DNA from: CAWAPS01 sp963783945
Lineage (GTDB): Bacteria > Actinomycetota > Acidimicrobiia > Acidimicrobiales > Palsa-688
NCBI GenBank assembly: GCA_963783945.1
Contig: CAWAPS010000005.1
Location: forward strand, 372,001 to 436,000
DNA: 64,000 nt
Reading direction: 5' to 3'
Shown: one piece after another, positions 18,744 to 27,690 of the stretch
Numbering within the stretch: position 1 is the stretch's first letter
How the letters are laid out: each line of letters opens with the position of its first letter
The notes under the pieces: generated by a model
What the model saw: the letters and a program-made list of their open reading frames with translations, nothing else
Told to the model about the DNA's origin: nothing
The model's database searches: none
Position numbers and translations under genes: made by a program

Positions 18744-19949
18744 GTGAGCATCCCGAGGATCATCTCAGTGGACGACCATGTGGTTGAGGCCCCGGATTTG
18801 TGGTCAAGTCGCCTGCCGAAGCGCTACGTGGAGACAGGTCCGCGGCTGCTGCGGAAGCGCGCCGCCCCGACGGACGTCTCGGGGGTGCCGTTCACGCCGT
18901 CGGAGGACGGCGACTGGGCGGATATCTGGTTTTACGAGGACTTGGTCATGCCGATGAACCGCCTGTCCGCGGCGGTCGGGCTCGGGGAATTGCGAAACGG
19001 AACGGTCACCTATGACGAGCTCCAACCCGGCGCCTGGCAGCAGGGCCCAAGGCTGGCGGACATGGACACCAACCACGTCGACGCCTCCGTCTGTTTCCCG
19101 AACGTGTTGCCCCGGTTCTGCGGCCAAACGTTCGCCGAGGCCAAGGACAAAGATCTGGCGTTGCTGTGCGTCCAGGCCTACAACGACTGGATCATCGACG
19201 ACTGGTGCGCCGGTGACGGCCGGGGCCGGCTGATCCCTCTCACCATGGTCCCGCTGTGGGATGTCGACCTGGCCATAGCGGAGTTACAACGATGCGCAGC
19301 CAACGGCAGCCACGCGGTCACGTTCCCCGAGGACCCATCCGCCCTCGGGCTGCCCTCGTTGTATACCCGGGCCTGGGACCCGTTCTTCGCCGAGTGTGAA
19401 GACACCCAGACGGTACTGTGTATGCACATCGGCTCGTCATCGCGGATGCCCAAGTCGTCGGTGGACTCCCCCCAGATCGTGATCTCGGCTCTGACGTTCG
19501 AAAACAGCATGCACTCGATGCTCGACTTCGTCTTCTCCGGCACTCTGGCCCGTTACCCGAACCTTCGCGTCGCCTACGCCGAGGGCCAAGTCGGATGGTT
19601 ACCCTTCGTGATCGAACGCGCCGACCGGCTCTGGATGGAACGGACGGATAACTCCTTCGGGACCAACGGAGTGCAACTAGCCGAGTCGCCCTCCCACTAC
19701 GTACGCCGCCAAGTCTTCAACTGCATCTTCGACGACGAAGCCGGCCTCGACCTGCGCCAGCGAATCGGAATGTCGAACATCTGCTTCGAAGTCGACTACC
19801 CCCACGCCGACAGCACTTTCCCCCATACCAAGAAGGTTCTCACCACTATGTGCAGCGCCGCGGGCCTCAACGACGACGAGATCTACGCCCTCGTACGCGG
19901 CAACGCCATCACCGCCTTCGGACTCCAACGTTTCGGCATCAACAACTAA
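18744..19949 (+). CDS. Amidohydrolase-2 (ACMSD-like)
   Basis: 401 residues from GTG 18744, chosen because GAGGAG at 18733-18738 has the right spacing and the upstream gene ends at 18742. Family features: SVDDHVVEAPDLW first strand, CMHIGSSS mid-barrel His, and FEVDYPHADSTFPH with the catalytic Asp. Close in sequence to the gene at 20091-21317, with the same opening and closing motifs, so the two are paralogues facing each other. Operon partner of the D-aminoacylase-bicupin fusion. Probably a decarboxylase or hydrolase of a cyclic acid; substrate not predictable. Confidence 0.9.
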   Translation: MSIPRIISVDDHVVEAPDLWSSRLPKRYVETGPRLLRKRAAPTDVSGVPFTPSEDGDWADIWFYEDLVMPMNRLSAAVGLGELRNGTVTYDELQPGAWQQGPRLADMDTNHVDASVCFPNVLPRFCGQTFAEAKDKDLALLCVQAYNDWIIDDWCAGDGRGRLIPLTMVPLWDVDLAIAELQRCAANGSHAVTFPEDPSALGLPSLYTRAWDPFFAECEDTQTVLCMHIGSSSRMPKSSVDSPQIVISALTFENSMHSMLDFVFSGTLARYPNLRVAYAEGQVGWLPFVIERADRLWMERTDNSFGTNGVQLAESPSHYVRRQVFNCIFDDEAGLDLRQRIGMSNICFEVDYPHADSTFPHTKKVLTTMCSAAGLNDDEIYALVRGNAITAFGLQRFGINN

Positions 19950-20090
19950 CAACCAGCCCACCGAAGGCAAAACGAGCACGAACAGACAAGAAAGAGCTTG
20001 ACGCGCCGTCCACGATCATGGCCAAGTCGCCACAAGGTTCGCCTCGACGGCCGAGGCAGTCCAATCCGCAGGTGGGTTGGGCCGGCCGGG

Positions 20091-21317
20091 TTAGGGTTGA
20101 AGACCGTATCGGGCGAGTCCAAAGCAGGCGATGGCGTTGCCGCGCAGCAGTTGCTGCGTCTCGGCGTCGGTTAATCCTGCTGCCTTCACCATCTCTTCCG
20201 CTACTTCGGCCGAGCGCGGCCAGGTCGAGTCGCCATGAGGGTAATCGGTTTCGAACAGGAACTGGCTCATCCCGAGGCGATCGCGGAGGGCCAGACCCGT
20301 TTGCTCGTCGAAGATGCACGCGTAGACGTGACCTGGAACGTAGCTGCTGTGAGGCCTGGTGATTTCCTCCGGGGTCTTGCCGGTGCGGTGTCGTTGGGTG
20401 CGGTCCATGCGCTCGAGAGCAAATGGCATCCAGCCGGCTTGGCCTTCGCTCAGGACGATCTTGATGTCGTGATACCGCTCGAGGATCCCCGACGTGAGCC
20501 AGTCGACCAAGGCCCGTTCGGCGGAGACGTGCCTGAGGTTGATAGGGACCGAGGCGGGCGCGTCCGGGCTCGTGGTCAGGACCGTCGACGAGGAACCGAT
20601 GTGGACGTTGACCACGGTCGACGTCTCGTCGCACGCACGCCACAGGGGCTCCCAGAAGTCGGTATAGAGACTGGGCAGACCGAGGGCTGTCGGCAGTTCG
20701 GAGAAGCAGATGGCGTGCGAGCCTTTCTCCGCGCACCGCCGCACCTCGGCGGCGGCGAGCCCTCCGTCCCACAACGGTATCAACGTCAAGGGAATCAGGC
20801 GACCGTAGGCGGGCCCCCCGCACCAGTCGTCGATCATCCAGTCGTTGTACGCTCGCACGCACGCCGCGCCGAGGTCCAGGTCTTGCGCCTCCAGGAACGT
20901 CTGCCCGCAAAACCGGGGGAACGTCGGAAAGCACAACGAGGCTTCAGTGTGGTTCGCGTCCATATCCTCAAGGCGCGCCCGCTTGTCGTAACAACCCGGC
21001 CGGAACTCGTCGTACACCGCTGCGCCCGGACGGGGAGCTTCTGGAAGGAAACTCACTGCAGCCATACTGCGCAGCACCGGGAAGAGGTTCCCTTCGAAGC
21101 TCCAACAGTCGGCCCACTCTCCCTGCTCGTCCTCCACCAGCACGAGCGACTGCGGCAGTCTTTGAAGCCGGCCGCGCCGACGCACGAGCTTGGGGCCGGC
21201 TTCACGGTAGCGCGCCGGCAGGCTCTGCTCCCACACATGCGGAGGCTCGACCACATGATCGTCTGCGGAGACGATGCGAGGTAATGAGCTCGCGCTGAGA
21301 CTCCCTGGATGATTCAT
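20091..21317 (-). CDS. Amidohydrolase-2 (ACMSD-like), paralogue of the facing gene
   Basis: 408 residues. SADDHVVEPPHVW, VNVHIGSSS and FETDYPHGDSTWP match the corresponding motifs of the gene at 18744 almost residue for residue. Its start overlaps the stop of the gene at 21314-22381 by four bases (ATGA), so the two are co-translated. Convergent with 18744-19949. The paired arrangement of paralogues suggests duplication with shared or successive substrates. Confidence 0.9.
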   Translation of the reverse strand: MNHPGSLSASSLPRIVSADDHVVEPPHVWEQSLPARYREAGPKLVRRRGRLQRLPQSLVLVEDEQGEWADCWSFEGNLFPVLRSMAAVSFLPEAPRPGAAVYDEFRPGCYDKRARLEDMDANHTEASLCFPTFPRFCGQTFLEAQDLDLGAACVRAYNDWMIDDWCGGPAYGRLIPLTLIPLWDGGLAAAEVRRCAEKGSHAICFSELPTALGLPSLYTDFWEPLWRACDETSTVVNVHIGSSSTVLTTSPDAPASVPINLRHVSAERALVDWLTSGILERYHDIKIVLSEGQAGWMPFALERMDRTQRHRTGKTPEEITRPHSSYVPGHVYACIFDEQTGLALRDRLGMSQFLFETDYPHGDSTWPRSAEVAEEMVKAAGLTDAETQQLLRGNAIACFGLARYGLQP

Positions 21318-22381
21318 ACGGAAAGCGCGGCGCCGTAAAACCGAGCGGCGTTGTCCCAGAGGATCTTGGCCTTGCTCTCACGGCTCACCCTCGGCAGGTC
21401 GAGAAACGAATCGACGGCCCTGGGATACTTGGCGTCAGGGTGGGGGAAGTCGGTGGCGAAGAGGACGCTGTCGTCGCCGGTCGTCTCGACCACCGTCCAC
21501 AGCAGATCCTCATCGGGGTCGCACGAGATGAAACAGTTGCGACGGAAGTACTCGCTCGGCTTGAGCTCGAGAGTGGGGAAGTCGTACCACCCCGTAAGTT
21601 CGACGTGCTCGTCCATCCGGTGGAGCCAGGCCGGGGCCCATGAGCAGCCTGACTCCATGAATGCCACCCGCAGCCGGGGGAAGCGGTCGAAGACCCCCTG
21701 CATCATCATCGACAGCATCGCCATCTGCTGCTCCATGGGGTGGCAGCACGAGTGGAGCTCGGTCCACGTGTGGAAGCGATCGGCTCCCGCCGTGGTCATG
21801 ATCGCGCCCATCCCCTCGTGCAGAGACAGGGGTGCGTCCCGCTCTTGCAGAGCCTCGTACAGACGGTCGTAGACCCGATCGCCGAGCATGCGCCCGTTGA
21901 CCGGGTTGGGGCGAACCCAGAAGGCCTTGATCCCGAGGGTGTCGTAGCAGTAGTCGACTTCGGCCAGGGCGAGGTCGAGGTCCTGAATGGGAAGCGGGGC
22001 GGCGCCCAGAATCCGGCGGCCGGAGTCAGCGGAGTAGTCAGCGAGCCACCGATTGTAGGCACGAGCCAGGGCGGCGGAAAACCGGGGATCCATGCCGTCT
22101 GCCCACATCGCGTACAGCGGCCCGTAGATCACGCTGATGTCCACTCCCTCAACATCGAGGCCCTTCACCAGGACCTCGGCCTCCCATCCTCTGTCGGTGA
22201 ACTCGGCGTACTTGGTGTGCAGCTGCTCTTCGAGGCGCAGGGCCTCGAGCGATCCCGGTACCAGCTGCATCATCACGTGGCGCTCCAGCTCAGGCCGCCA
22301 CTTCGGGTCCAGGTACTCCTCCTTGATCTCCGAGTTCATGGTGTGGCCGTCTGCGTCCACCACCCGCAAACCCTGCTTCAT
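21314..22381 (-). CDS. Amidohydrolase-2 (ACMSD-like)
   Basis: 355 residues, first gene of a two-gene leftward operon. The opening VDADGHTMNS replaces the usual DxHxH, SLHEGMG supplies the mid-barrel His, and FATDFPHPDAKYP the catalytic Asp. More divergent from the other members than they are from each other. An AT-rich upstream segment (22420-22470) probably holds the promoter. Function is likely a metal-dependent C-C or C-N bond cleavage in the same pathway as its partner. Confidence 0.88.
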   Translation of the reverse strand: MKQGLRVVDADGHTMNSEIKEEYLDPKWRPELERHVMMQLVPGSLEALRLEEQLHTKYAEFTDRGWEAEVLVKGLDVEGVDISVIYGPLYAMWADGMDPRFSAALARAYNRWLADYSADSGRRILGAAPLPIQDLDLALAEVDYCYDTLGIKAFWVRPNPVNGRMLGDRVYDRLYEALQERDAPLSLHEGMGAIMTTAGADRFHTWTELHSCCHPMEQQMAMLSMMMQGVFDRFPRLRVAFMESGCSWAPAWLHRMDEHVELTGWYDFPTLELKPSEYFRRNCFISCDPDEDLLWTVVETTGDDSVLFATDFPHPDAKYPRAVDSFLDLPRVSRESKAKILWDNAARFYGAALSV

Positions 22382-22812
22382 TGTGACCCCCCCGGCTGCT
22401 TCCTTCTCTGATCAAAAACAGCGGTACCCTAGGATGTTTGATGGATAATTAGGGTTAACCATCATCGAGCAAATCTCATTCGTTCCCGTTTACCGGCTAA
22501 GCCTAACCATGAGTAGACCCCTTCGCTCGCTCTTGGAGGGGGTCGGCGGACGATGACTCCTGTGCTCGCGAGCTGAGGGCCCGTGACATCGGGCTCGGTG
22601 TTGGCGGTTGAGTCCCGTCATGAGGATGACCCGTCGCCGACCCCGGCCGCCACCCTCCCGGGCCTTGGCGTGCAGTTTGTCCATCCCGTGGTACGACGGG
22701 CAGCCGCGTTTCCATGCTGTTGTAGAGCGCGATCTACTTCGGTTCCCCGGTCCCGGTTCGCCATTCCTGGACTCTGTCGACCGGAACGAGGTCCACGCCA
22801 ACCAGCAGAACG
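22382..22812. other. Promoter-side AT-rich segment and unreadable sequence
   Basis: 22400-22490 is AT-rich and probably promoter sequence for the leftward operon. 22490-22812 has open frames on both strands, but none with family-like motifs. It may be decayed coding sequence downstream of the Rieske remnant. Confidence 0.35.
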
Positions 22813-23155
22813 TCAACCCGGCGCGGGCTCGAGGGCCGCATCCTGCCAGTGCTGCCCTTCGTCGACGAACGCGTCGACGCAGTTAGGGAGTCGGACGGGT
22901 GCCGGCGACAGCGCGCTGCCGGGCGGTAGCACGCCCTCTTCGGCGGCGGTGAGCGCATCGAGCAGCATGCGGCGGGCGGGGGCGACCGCAGTATCGCTGG
23001 AGGAGAGGTTCTCCTTCGATCGATCGACAATCGGGCCCATGCTCGTCTGGATGACCGCGTCCTCCTCGAGCACGCTGCGCGTGAAGCCGGAGAAGTGCGT
23101 TCCTGTGTCCATGACCGTGCGGTCTTGGCCCCAGCGGTTCCTCACCGCCGCGAAC
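22813..23155 (-). pseudogene. Rieske oxygenase alpha subunit, C-terminal fragment
   Basis: About 110 residues matching the end of phthalate-dioxygenase-like ring-hydroxylating oxygenases: VIQTSMGPIVDRSKENLSSSD followed by the RRMLLDAL helix. The Rieske [2Fe-2S] domain and the mononuclear-iron ligands are absent. The fragment starts directly at the stop of the SnoaL-like gene, so a deletion seems to have removed about three quarters of the oxygenase. SnoaL-like proteins often sit beside Rieske oxygenases as small subunits or accessory proteins. Confidence 0.75.
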
Positions 23156-23626
23156 CTACCGGGCGCGGGCCGCGATCTCAGGCGCGAACAGCTCGGCATG
23201 GTCGCCGTACTTGGCGATGATCCTCCATTTATGATGGCTGATGCGCCACCCCTCCGGCGTCCGCACCAGCTTGGTGGGTTGCACGCCGCAGCTCTCGTAG
23301 AACTTCCCTTCACGCGGACCGACGCCGTAGTGCATGGCCCGGACCCGGACCTCGACCTCGGCGGTGTCACCGTCGACGACAGGGATCATGCTGCCGATGG
23401 TGTGGTGGGTGACGACCTCGTCACCACCGACCATGGCCACCAGAGCGGCGACTAGCTTGTCACGACCTTCCATGTCGTAGTCCAACCAGCGCACCGTTGT
23501 GTCATCGGTGAACACCTCGTGAAACCGGTCCCAAGCCTTGGCGTCCACGAGCTGGAAGTACCTGACGACAATGTCGGTGACGGCCAGCCGATCCGCGATC
23601 GTCTTCGTGACGTCCTCTGTGCTCAT
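23156..23626 (-). CDS. SnoaL-like (NTF2-fold) protein
   Basis: 156 residues with the classic SnoaL_4 layout: N-terminal helices IADRLAVTDIVVRYFQLVD, then DDTTVRW, a long strand region, and the closing WRISHHKWRI strand. The fold is used by beta subunits of ring-hydroxylating dioxygenases and by small isomerases. It directly precedes the Rieske fragment on the same strand, so it may have been its partner and may now be without one. Start ATG at 23626. Confidence 0.82.
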   Translation of the reverse strand: MSTEDVTKTIADRLAVTDIVVRYFQLVDAKAWDRFHEVFTDDTTVRWLDYDMEGRDKLVAALVAMVGGDEVVTHHTIGSMIPVVDGDTAEVEVRVRAMHYGVGPREGKFYESCGVQPTKLVRTPEGWRISHHKWRIIAKYGDHAELFAPEIAARAR

Positions 23627-23831
23627 GGAAACGCCCTCTGTGCTCTCTACTCAGCCTTCAATGTTGATACCGGACTTGGGTCACAATAGGACAGCGCTGG
23701 TGATCTTTTCTCAAGGGGACTCGCCCGGCTCGTTGCGTGCCCGGGGACGCATTGCCGAAGTCAGCTCCCGAGAGGGTCCCGGTCCATATAGTGTCCATGT
23801 TGTGGCTGACTCTCGGCCGCAGAGGTGACAA

Positions 23832-24275
23832 ATGGCAGAAACGAAGGAGAAGTACGAGTACGGGAGTCCGGAGTGGGTGGCCATGGTCCGGGAGTTGGTC
23901 GAAGAAGGCTTGGCTGGTGAGGATCTCGCTGGGATCAGCTTCAGCTTTTGTGAGGAAAACACCGGCGTCCCCGCACACTTGCGCCGGCCAGGGTCGGACA
24001 CCATCGGCTTCTATGTCCGTGTCGACAACGGCGAGGTGGAGGTGGGCGACCAGCCAATTGATGGCACGACCTTCAAAATCGTCGGTGACTACTCGGCAAT
24101 GAGGGAGTACGCCCTGCGGCCGTTTCCGGGCGCCAAGCCCGATCCCGACACGGCGGCCCTCCGGCAACGGATGATCGCGGAAGGGAAGATGCGAGTCGAG
24201 GGGGTTCGAGCGGATTGGCCCGTTGTGATATCCAATCTCGACCTGCACAACCGGGCCAGGCTTCGAACCGCTTGA
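23832..24275 (+). CDS. Hypothetical protein, possible SCP-2-like fold
   Basis: 147 residues, soluble and acidic at the N-terminus. The central part (IGFYVRVDNGEVEVG, then FKIVGDYSAMREYA) resembles the sterol-carrier/SCP-2-like strand-helix pattern found in proteins beside Rieske and P450 genes in actinobacteria. No catalytic motif is visible. Start ATG at 23832 with a weak ribosome site. The family suggestion is pattern-based and uncertain. Confidence 0.6.
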   Translation: MAETKEKYEYGSPEWVAMVRELVEEGLAGEDLAGISFSFCEENTGVPAHLRRPGSDTIGFYVRVDNGEVEVGDQPIDGTTFKIVGDYSAMREYALRPFPGAKPDPDTAALRQRMIAEGKMRVEGVRADWPVVISNLDLHNRARLRTA

Positions 24276-24759
24276 ACGCCGCCAGCACCTCCGGGCTCCC
24301 GGTGGGTGGACACCTGCCACGAGTCTAGATATTGTACTGACCGGTACAGATGGGAGGTCGGTGATTCGTGCGAGGGGAATCATCGGGCGTGGCTTCGGTG
24401 ACCGGGTCGTCGCCGGCGCGTCCAACGATCTGGAACAACTCTTCCGGTCGCAACGCCGGCGGCGCGTTGGAGATGGCGCGCCGGCCTGGGAGCGGCGTGG
24501 TGAACCCGGTCAGCCTCGAGAGATGGTTGTGATCGGGAACGAAGGGGTACTCGAGTCGGTCGACCGCTTGTACGGACTGTCCTGGATCGGGCGATATGGA
24601 AATGGCCCAGCAGATCGAGATGCCCGGGACCGGCAATGTGAGGGGAAGTGCTCGCCGGACGCAATCAGAGGCGGCGCGGAACTCGGGGCGCGCCCGCCCG
24701 TGGCCGAGTAGGCAGCCAGTCGACTATCGACGCCTTAACGAGAAGAGAGTGAGAAAGCC
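24276..24759. other. Stretch without a supported gene
   Basis: Three frames are open, but none shows a recognisable motif or consistent composition. The last 40 bases carry an AG-rich leader before the P450 start at 24760. Confidence 0.35.
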
Positions 24760-26106
24760 ATGACGACGACAACGCAGGGAACCGACGTCAGGTGGCCCGC
24801 CTGGGAGGACCCGGCGTTCTACCACCAGGAACCCGAGGTCATGTCGGCGTCGATCGCGGCGCAGCGGCGCGCCGCTCCGGTGTACTGGTACGAGCCGCCT
24901 GGCTATCGGAGCGGATTTTGGGTGCTGACGAAGTGGGAACATCAGCGCTTCGTTGGAAGCCACCCCGAGTTGTTCTCCAGCGAATACGGCTACGCCATCG
25001 GAGACGCCAGTAACCCCTCCACCGTGATCCACACGCTCCCCGAGTGGGCGCGCGAGGCGCTGGACAGGCCGGGGCTGAGCCCGGCGCAGACCCGACGCGT
25101 CATCGCCAAGGCCAAGGCCTCGATGGGAGACCCCAACCTCGAGAACACCATGCAGACCGATCCTCCCCGCCACGGGGAGGTCCGTGACGTTCTCATGAAA
25201 GCGTTGCGGCCCAGCCTCGTGCGCAGCCTCCGGGCCCGCATCGCCGAGATCGCCGACGAGTTCCTCGACGACATCGAGCCTGGGACCGAGGTGGACTTGG
25301 TCAAGACCGTCGGCCGAATTCCGGCGGCGTTGATGACCGAGTTGATCGGGGTTCCTCGCGACATGCGAGACCGCTTCATCGAGATGGCATCGGCGCAGAT
25401 CGTCGCCCTCACCGTCGACCCCAACCGCGATCCGGCCGAGATCGCCCGGATCGAGCGCCTCATCGAAGAGTTCCACGCCTACTGCGAAGAACTCCTCGCC
25501 GACCGGCGAGCACGAGGTGGCACCGGAGACGACCTGGTCAGCATCATCGCCCAGTCGAAGCTCGACGGCGGACCAGTCCCCCATGGGTTGGCGATCTCCC
25601 ACATCCACACGTTCGTCCTCGCCGGCGAGACGGTCAGGTCGCAGCTCGCTTTCGCGGCCATGGCCCTGGCCCGGCATCCCGACCAACGACGTCTCCTCCT
25701 GGCCCGGCCGGAGCTCGTGTCCAATGCCATGGAAGAAACGTTGCGCTGCTACCCGCTTAACTGGTCTGGTTGTCGCACCGCCACGGAGCAAGTAGACATC
25801 GGCGGACAGGTCATCGACAAGGACGACTTCGTCGTGATGGCCTACGTGAGCGCCAATCGTGACGAGGACGTCTGGGACCGCCCCGACGACTTCGACGTCA
25901 CCCGGTCGTTCGACAAGGATCACCTGTCATTCGGCTACGGCGAGCACTCCTGCCCCGGGGCGCTGCTCGCCCGGACCGAGTCGACCATAATCTACGAGCG
26001 TCTCCTGGCTCGATTCCCGGACTGGGAGTTGACGGCCACTCCACAGCAATGGGCGACCCCGTTCCTGCAAGGTATGAGCGGCCTGCCGCTGATATTCCAC
26101 GCCTGA
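24760..26106 (+). CDS. Cytochrome P450
   Basis: 448 residues, full-length bacterial class I P450 that needs a ferredoxin and reductase partner; neither is encoded nearby. The I-helix reads FVLAGETVRS, where the usual acid-alcohol pair (D/E-T) is kept as Glu-Thr. The K-helix ExxR is EETLR, and the heme-cysteine loop is FGYGEHSCPGALLAR. No N-terminal membrane anchor. Expected to hydroxylate a hydrophobic or cyclic substrate; in this context a steroid, terpenoid or aromatic acid is plausible but unproven. Confidence 0.93.
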   Translation: MTTTTQGTDVRWPAWEDPAFYHQEPEVMSASIAAQRRAAPVYWYEPPGYRSGFWVLTKWEHQRFVGSHPELFSSEYGYAIGDASNPSTVIHTLPEWAREALDRPGLSPAQTRRVIAKAKASMGDPNLENTMQTDPPRHGEVRDVLMKALRPSLVRSLRARIAEIADEFLDDIEPGTEVDLVKTVGRIPAALMTELIGVPRDMRDRFIEMASAQIVALTVDPNRDPAEIARIERLIEEFHAYCEELLADRRARGGTGDDLVSIIAQSKLDGGPVPHGLAISHIHTFVLAGETVRSQLAFAAMALARHPDQRRLLLARPELVSNAMEETLRCYPLNWSGCRTATEQVDIGGQVIDKDDFVVMAYVSANRDEDVWDRPDDFDVTRSFDKDHLSFGYGEHSCPGALLARTESTIIYERLLARFPDWELTATPQQWATPFLQGMSGLPLIFHA

Positions 26107-26151
26107 GCAACGGCGGCGACCCACCGAGCGACCTCAACTGGGCCGACCGAG

Positions 26152-26910
26152 TTACTCGATCACGTAACCGCCATCGATTGACAGGGTGGCGCCGAGCACG
26201 TACGACGCGGCGTCGGTGCACAGCCAAACCGCCCCCTCGGCCACCTCCTCGGGCTGCGCGATCCGCCCGATCGGCTGTCGCGCCGCCAAGCTCGCCTCCT
26301 GCTCTGGATCACCCCCCCGCGCCGCGGCCGTCAGAGGAGTCCGCATGATGCCGGGGGAGACGGCGTTCACTCTGATCCCCCGCTGCCCATAGTCGAGGGC
26401 GCCAACCTTGGTGAGACCGATGACCCCCCACTTGGCGGCGATATAGCCGGACAGGTTTCGGCCGCCTACTACTCCTCCGCCTGACGTGATGTTGACGATC
26501 GCCCCAGCGCCCCGATCAAGCATCGCGGGGATTTCGTACTTCATCCCGAGGAAAACCCCGGTGAGCATGACGGCTATCGCCCGGTCCCAGGACTCCTCGG
26601 GTGTCTCGGCCAGGGGATACCAACCGGAGTCGAAGCCGGCGTTGTTGATCGCACAATCTAGGCCGCCATAGGTTTCGACAGCCGCCCGCACCATGTCTTG
26701 TACCGCTGACGAACTTGACACGTCCGCCTCCACGAACGCCGCCTCGCCGCCTGCCTGCTCTATCAGCGCGACCGTTTCCTCTCCACCGTCTCGGTTGATG
26801 TCGACCACGACCACCCGGGCTCCGTCGCGGGCGAGAATGCGAGAGCAGGCCCGGCCGAGCCCCGAGGCCGCCCCGGTGACCAGAGCGACCTTGTCCTCGA
26901 GTACCCCCAT
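26152..26910 (-). CDS. Short-chain dehydrogenase/reductase
   Basis: 252 residues from ATG 26910, selected because GAGGAGAGG lies 4-12 bases upstream. An in-frame upstream GTG is less likely. Motifs: TGAASGLG, NNAG, NITSGGG with the catalytic Ser, YIAAK Tyr-Lys pair, and the SIDGGYV end. The VVDIN segment favours NAD. Convergent with the P450. The TetR gene upstream on the same strand may control it. Confidence 0.92.
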   Translation of the reverse strand: MGVLEDKVALVTGAASGLGRACSRILARDGARVVVVDINRDGGEETVALIEQAGGEAAFVEADVSSSSAVQDMVRAAVETYGGLDCAINNAGFDSGWYPLAETPEESWDRAIAVMLTGVFLGMKYEIPAMLDRGAGAIVNITSGGGVVGGRNLSGYIAAKWGVIGLTKVGALDYGQRGIRVNAVSPGIMRTPLTAAARGGDPEQEASLAARQPIGRIAQPEEVAEGAVWLCTDAASYVLGATLSIDGGYVIE

Positions 26911-27041
26911 GTCCTCTCCTCTCACCCAAGTTACGGACAGTTGCTTCTATCGTATGGTGTGTGCGGGGTGATGGACCCCAAACCCGGCAACCACGGATTG
27001 GCCCAGCTCACCAAATGCAGTCGACCCGGTGTGTCAACCTT

Positions 27042-27674
27042 TCAATGTGGTGACCGTCGAGGGCGAACCCGGCGGGAGCGGGCATCATCCTTCCTGTCTG
27101 ATGGGCGTCGACTCTCGAGGTCGGCGGTGAGGAAGCGCACGACCCTCTCGATGGTAGGCAGGATTTCCGTCACGGGCCGTCTGCCCTGGGCGAAGCGCAG
27201 CGCCGCGGCATCGACGACGTGGTCGAGAATCACCAGTACTTCTTCGGCGTAATCGGGATTCACGTGTTTGAACAGGGACCTCGTGACCGGTTCCGAGGCC
27301 GCTGATCCCTGAATGAGCAGGCGGTCTCCCCCGGGGCCCAGTCGGGCCCGCATGAACGCCTCGGCCATCTTCGGGCTCCTCTCCCAGGGCTCGAAGATAT
27401 GACGGTAGTGGCGCACCAGGGCGTCGGAAAGCGGTTCCTCCGGCGGTGGCGCGGCGAGAGGCCGGTAAACCTGCGACTCCATCCACGCTTCGACCGCGGC
27501 CAAGATCAAGCCGTCCCGTGAGTGGTAGTTCTGGTAGACGGTGCGCAGTGATACCTGGGCCTCCCTGGCCACCTCGGGTAGCTCGACCCCGGCCGTGCCG
27601 CCCGACTCCAGCATCGATTCCACGACCGCGACTATCCGGTCGCGGGCGCAGCCTTTTGGCGCTTGCATAGTCAC
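27042..27674 (-). CDS. TetR-family transcriptional regulator
   Basis: 210 residues. The N-terminal TetR HTH is clear (VAREAQVSLRTVYQNYHSRDGLI), followed by a helical ligand-binding domain of normal length. Start is GTG 27674 or ATG 27668. A perfect 15-bp palindrome sits directly upstream at 27676-27690 and would block the start region, so autorepression is likely. The SDR at 26152-26910 lies next in the same direction and is a possible target. Effector unknown; KstR-like steroid regulators share this general layout, but the sequence does not decide. Confidence 0.88.
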   Translation of the reverse strand: MTMQAPKGCARDRIVAVVESMLESGGTAGVELPEVAREAQVSLRTVYQNYHSRDGLILAAVEAWMESQVYRPLAAPPPEEPLSDALVRHYRHIFEPWERSPKMAEAFMRARLGPGGDRLLIQGSAASEPVTRSLFKHVNPDYAEEVLVILDHVVDAAALRFAQGRRPVTEILPTIERVVRFLTADLESRRPSDRKDDARSRRVRPRRSPH

Positions 27675-27675
27675 T

Positions 27676-27690
27676 GGTAAATCGTTTACC
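27676..27690. promoter_or_regulatory. Candidate TetR operator
   Basis: GGTAAATCGTTTACC is a perfect inverted repeat with 6-bp arms and a 3-bp spacer, one base upstream of the TetR GTG. Size and position fit a TetR-family operator. Confidence 0.65.

Noticed and set aside
24724..25923. 399-codon frame opposite the P450
   Set aside because: Shadow of the P450 gene, whose ExxR and heme motifs are intact on the plus strand.
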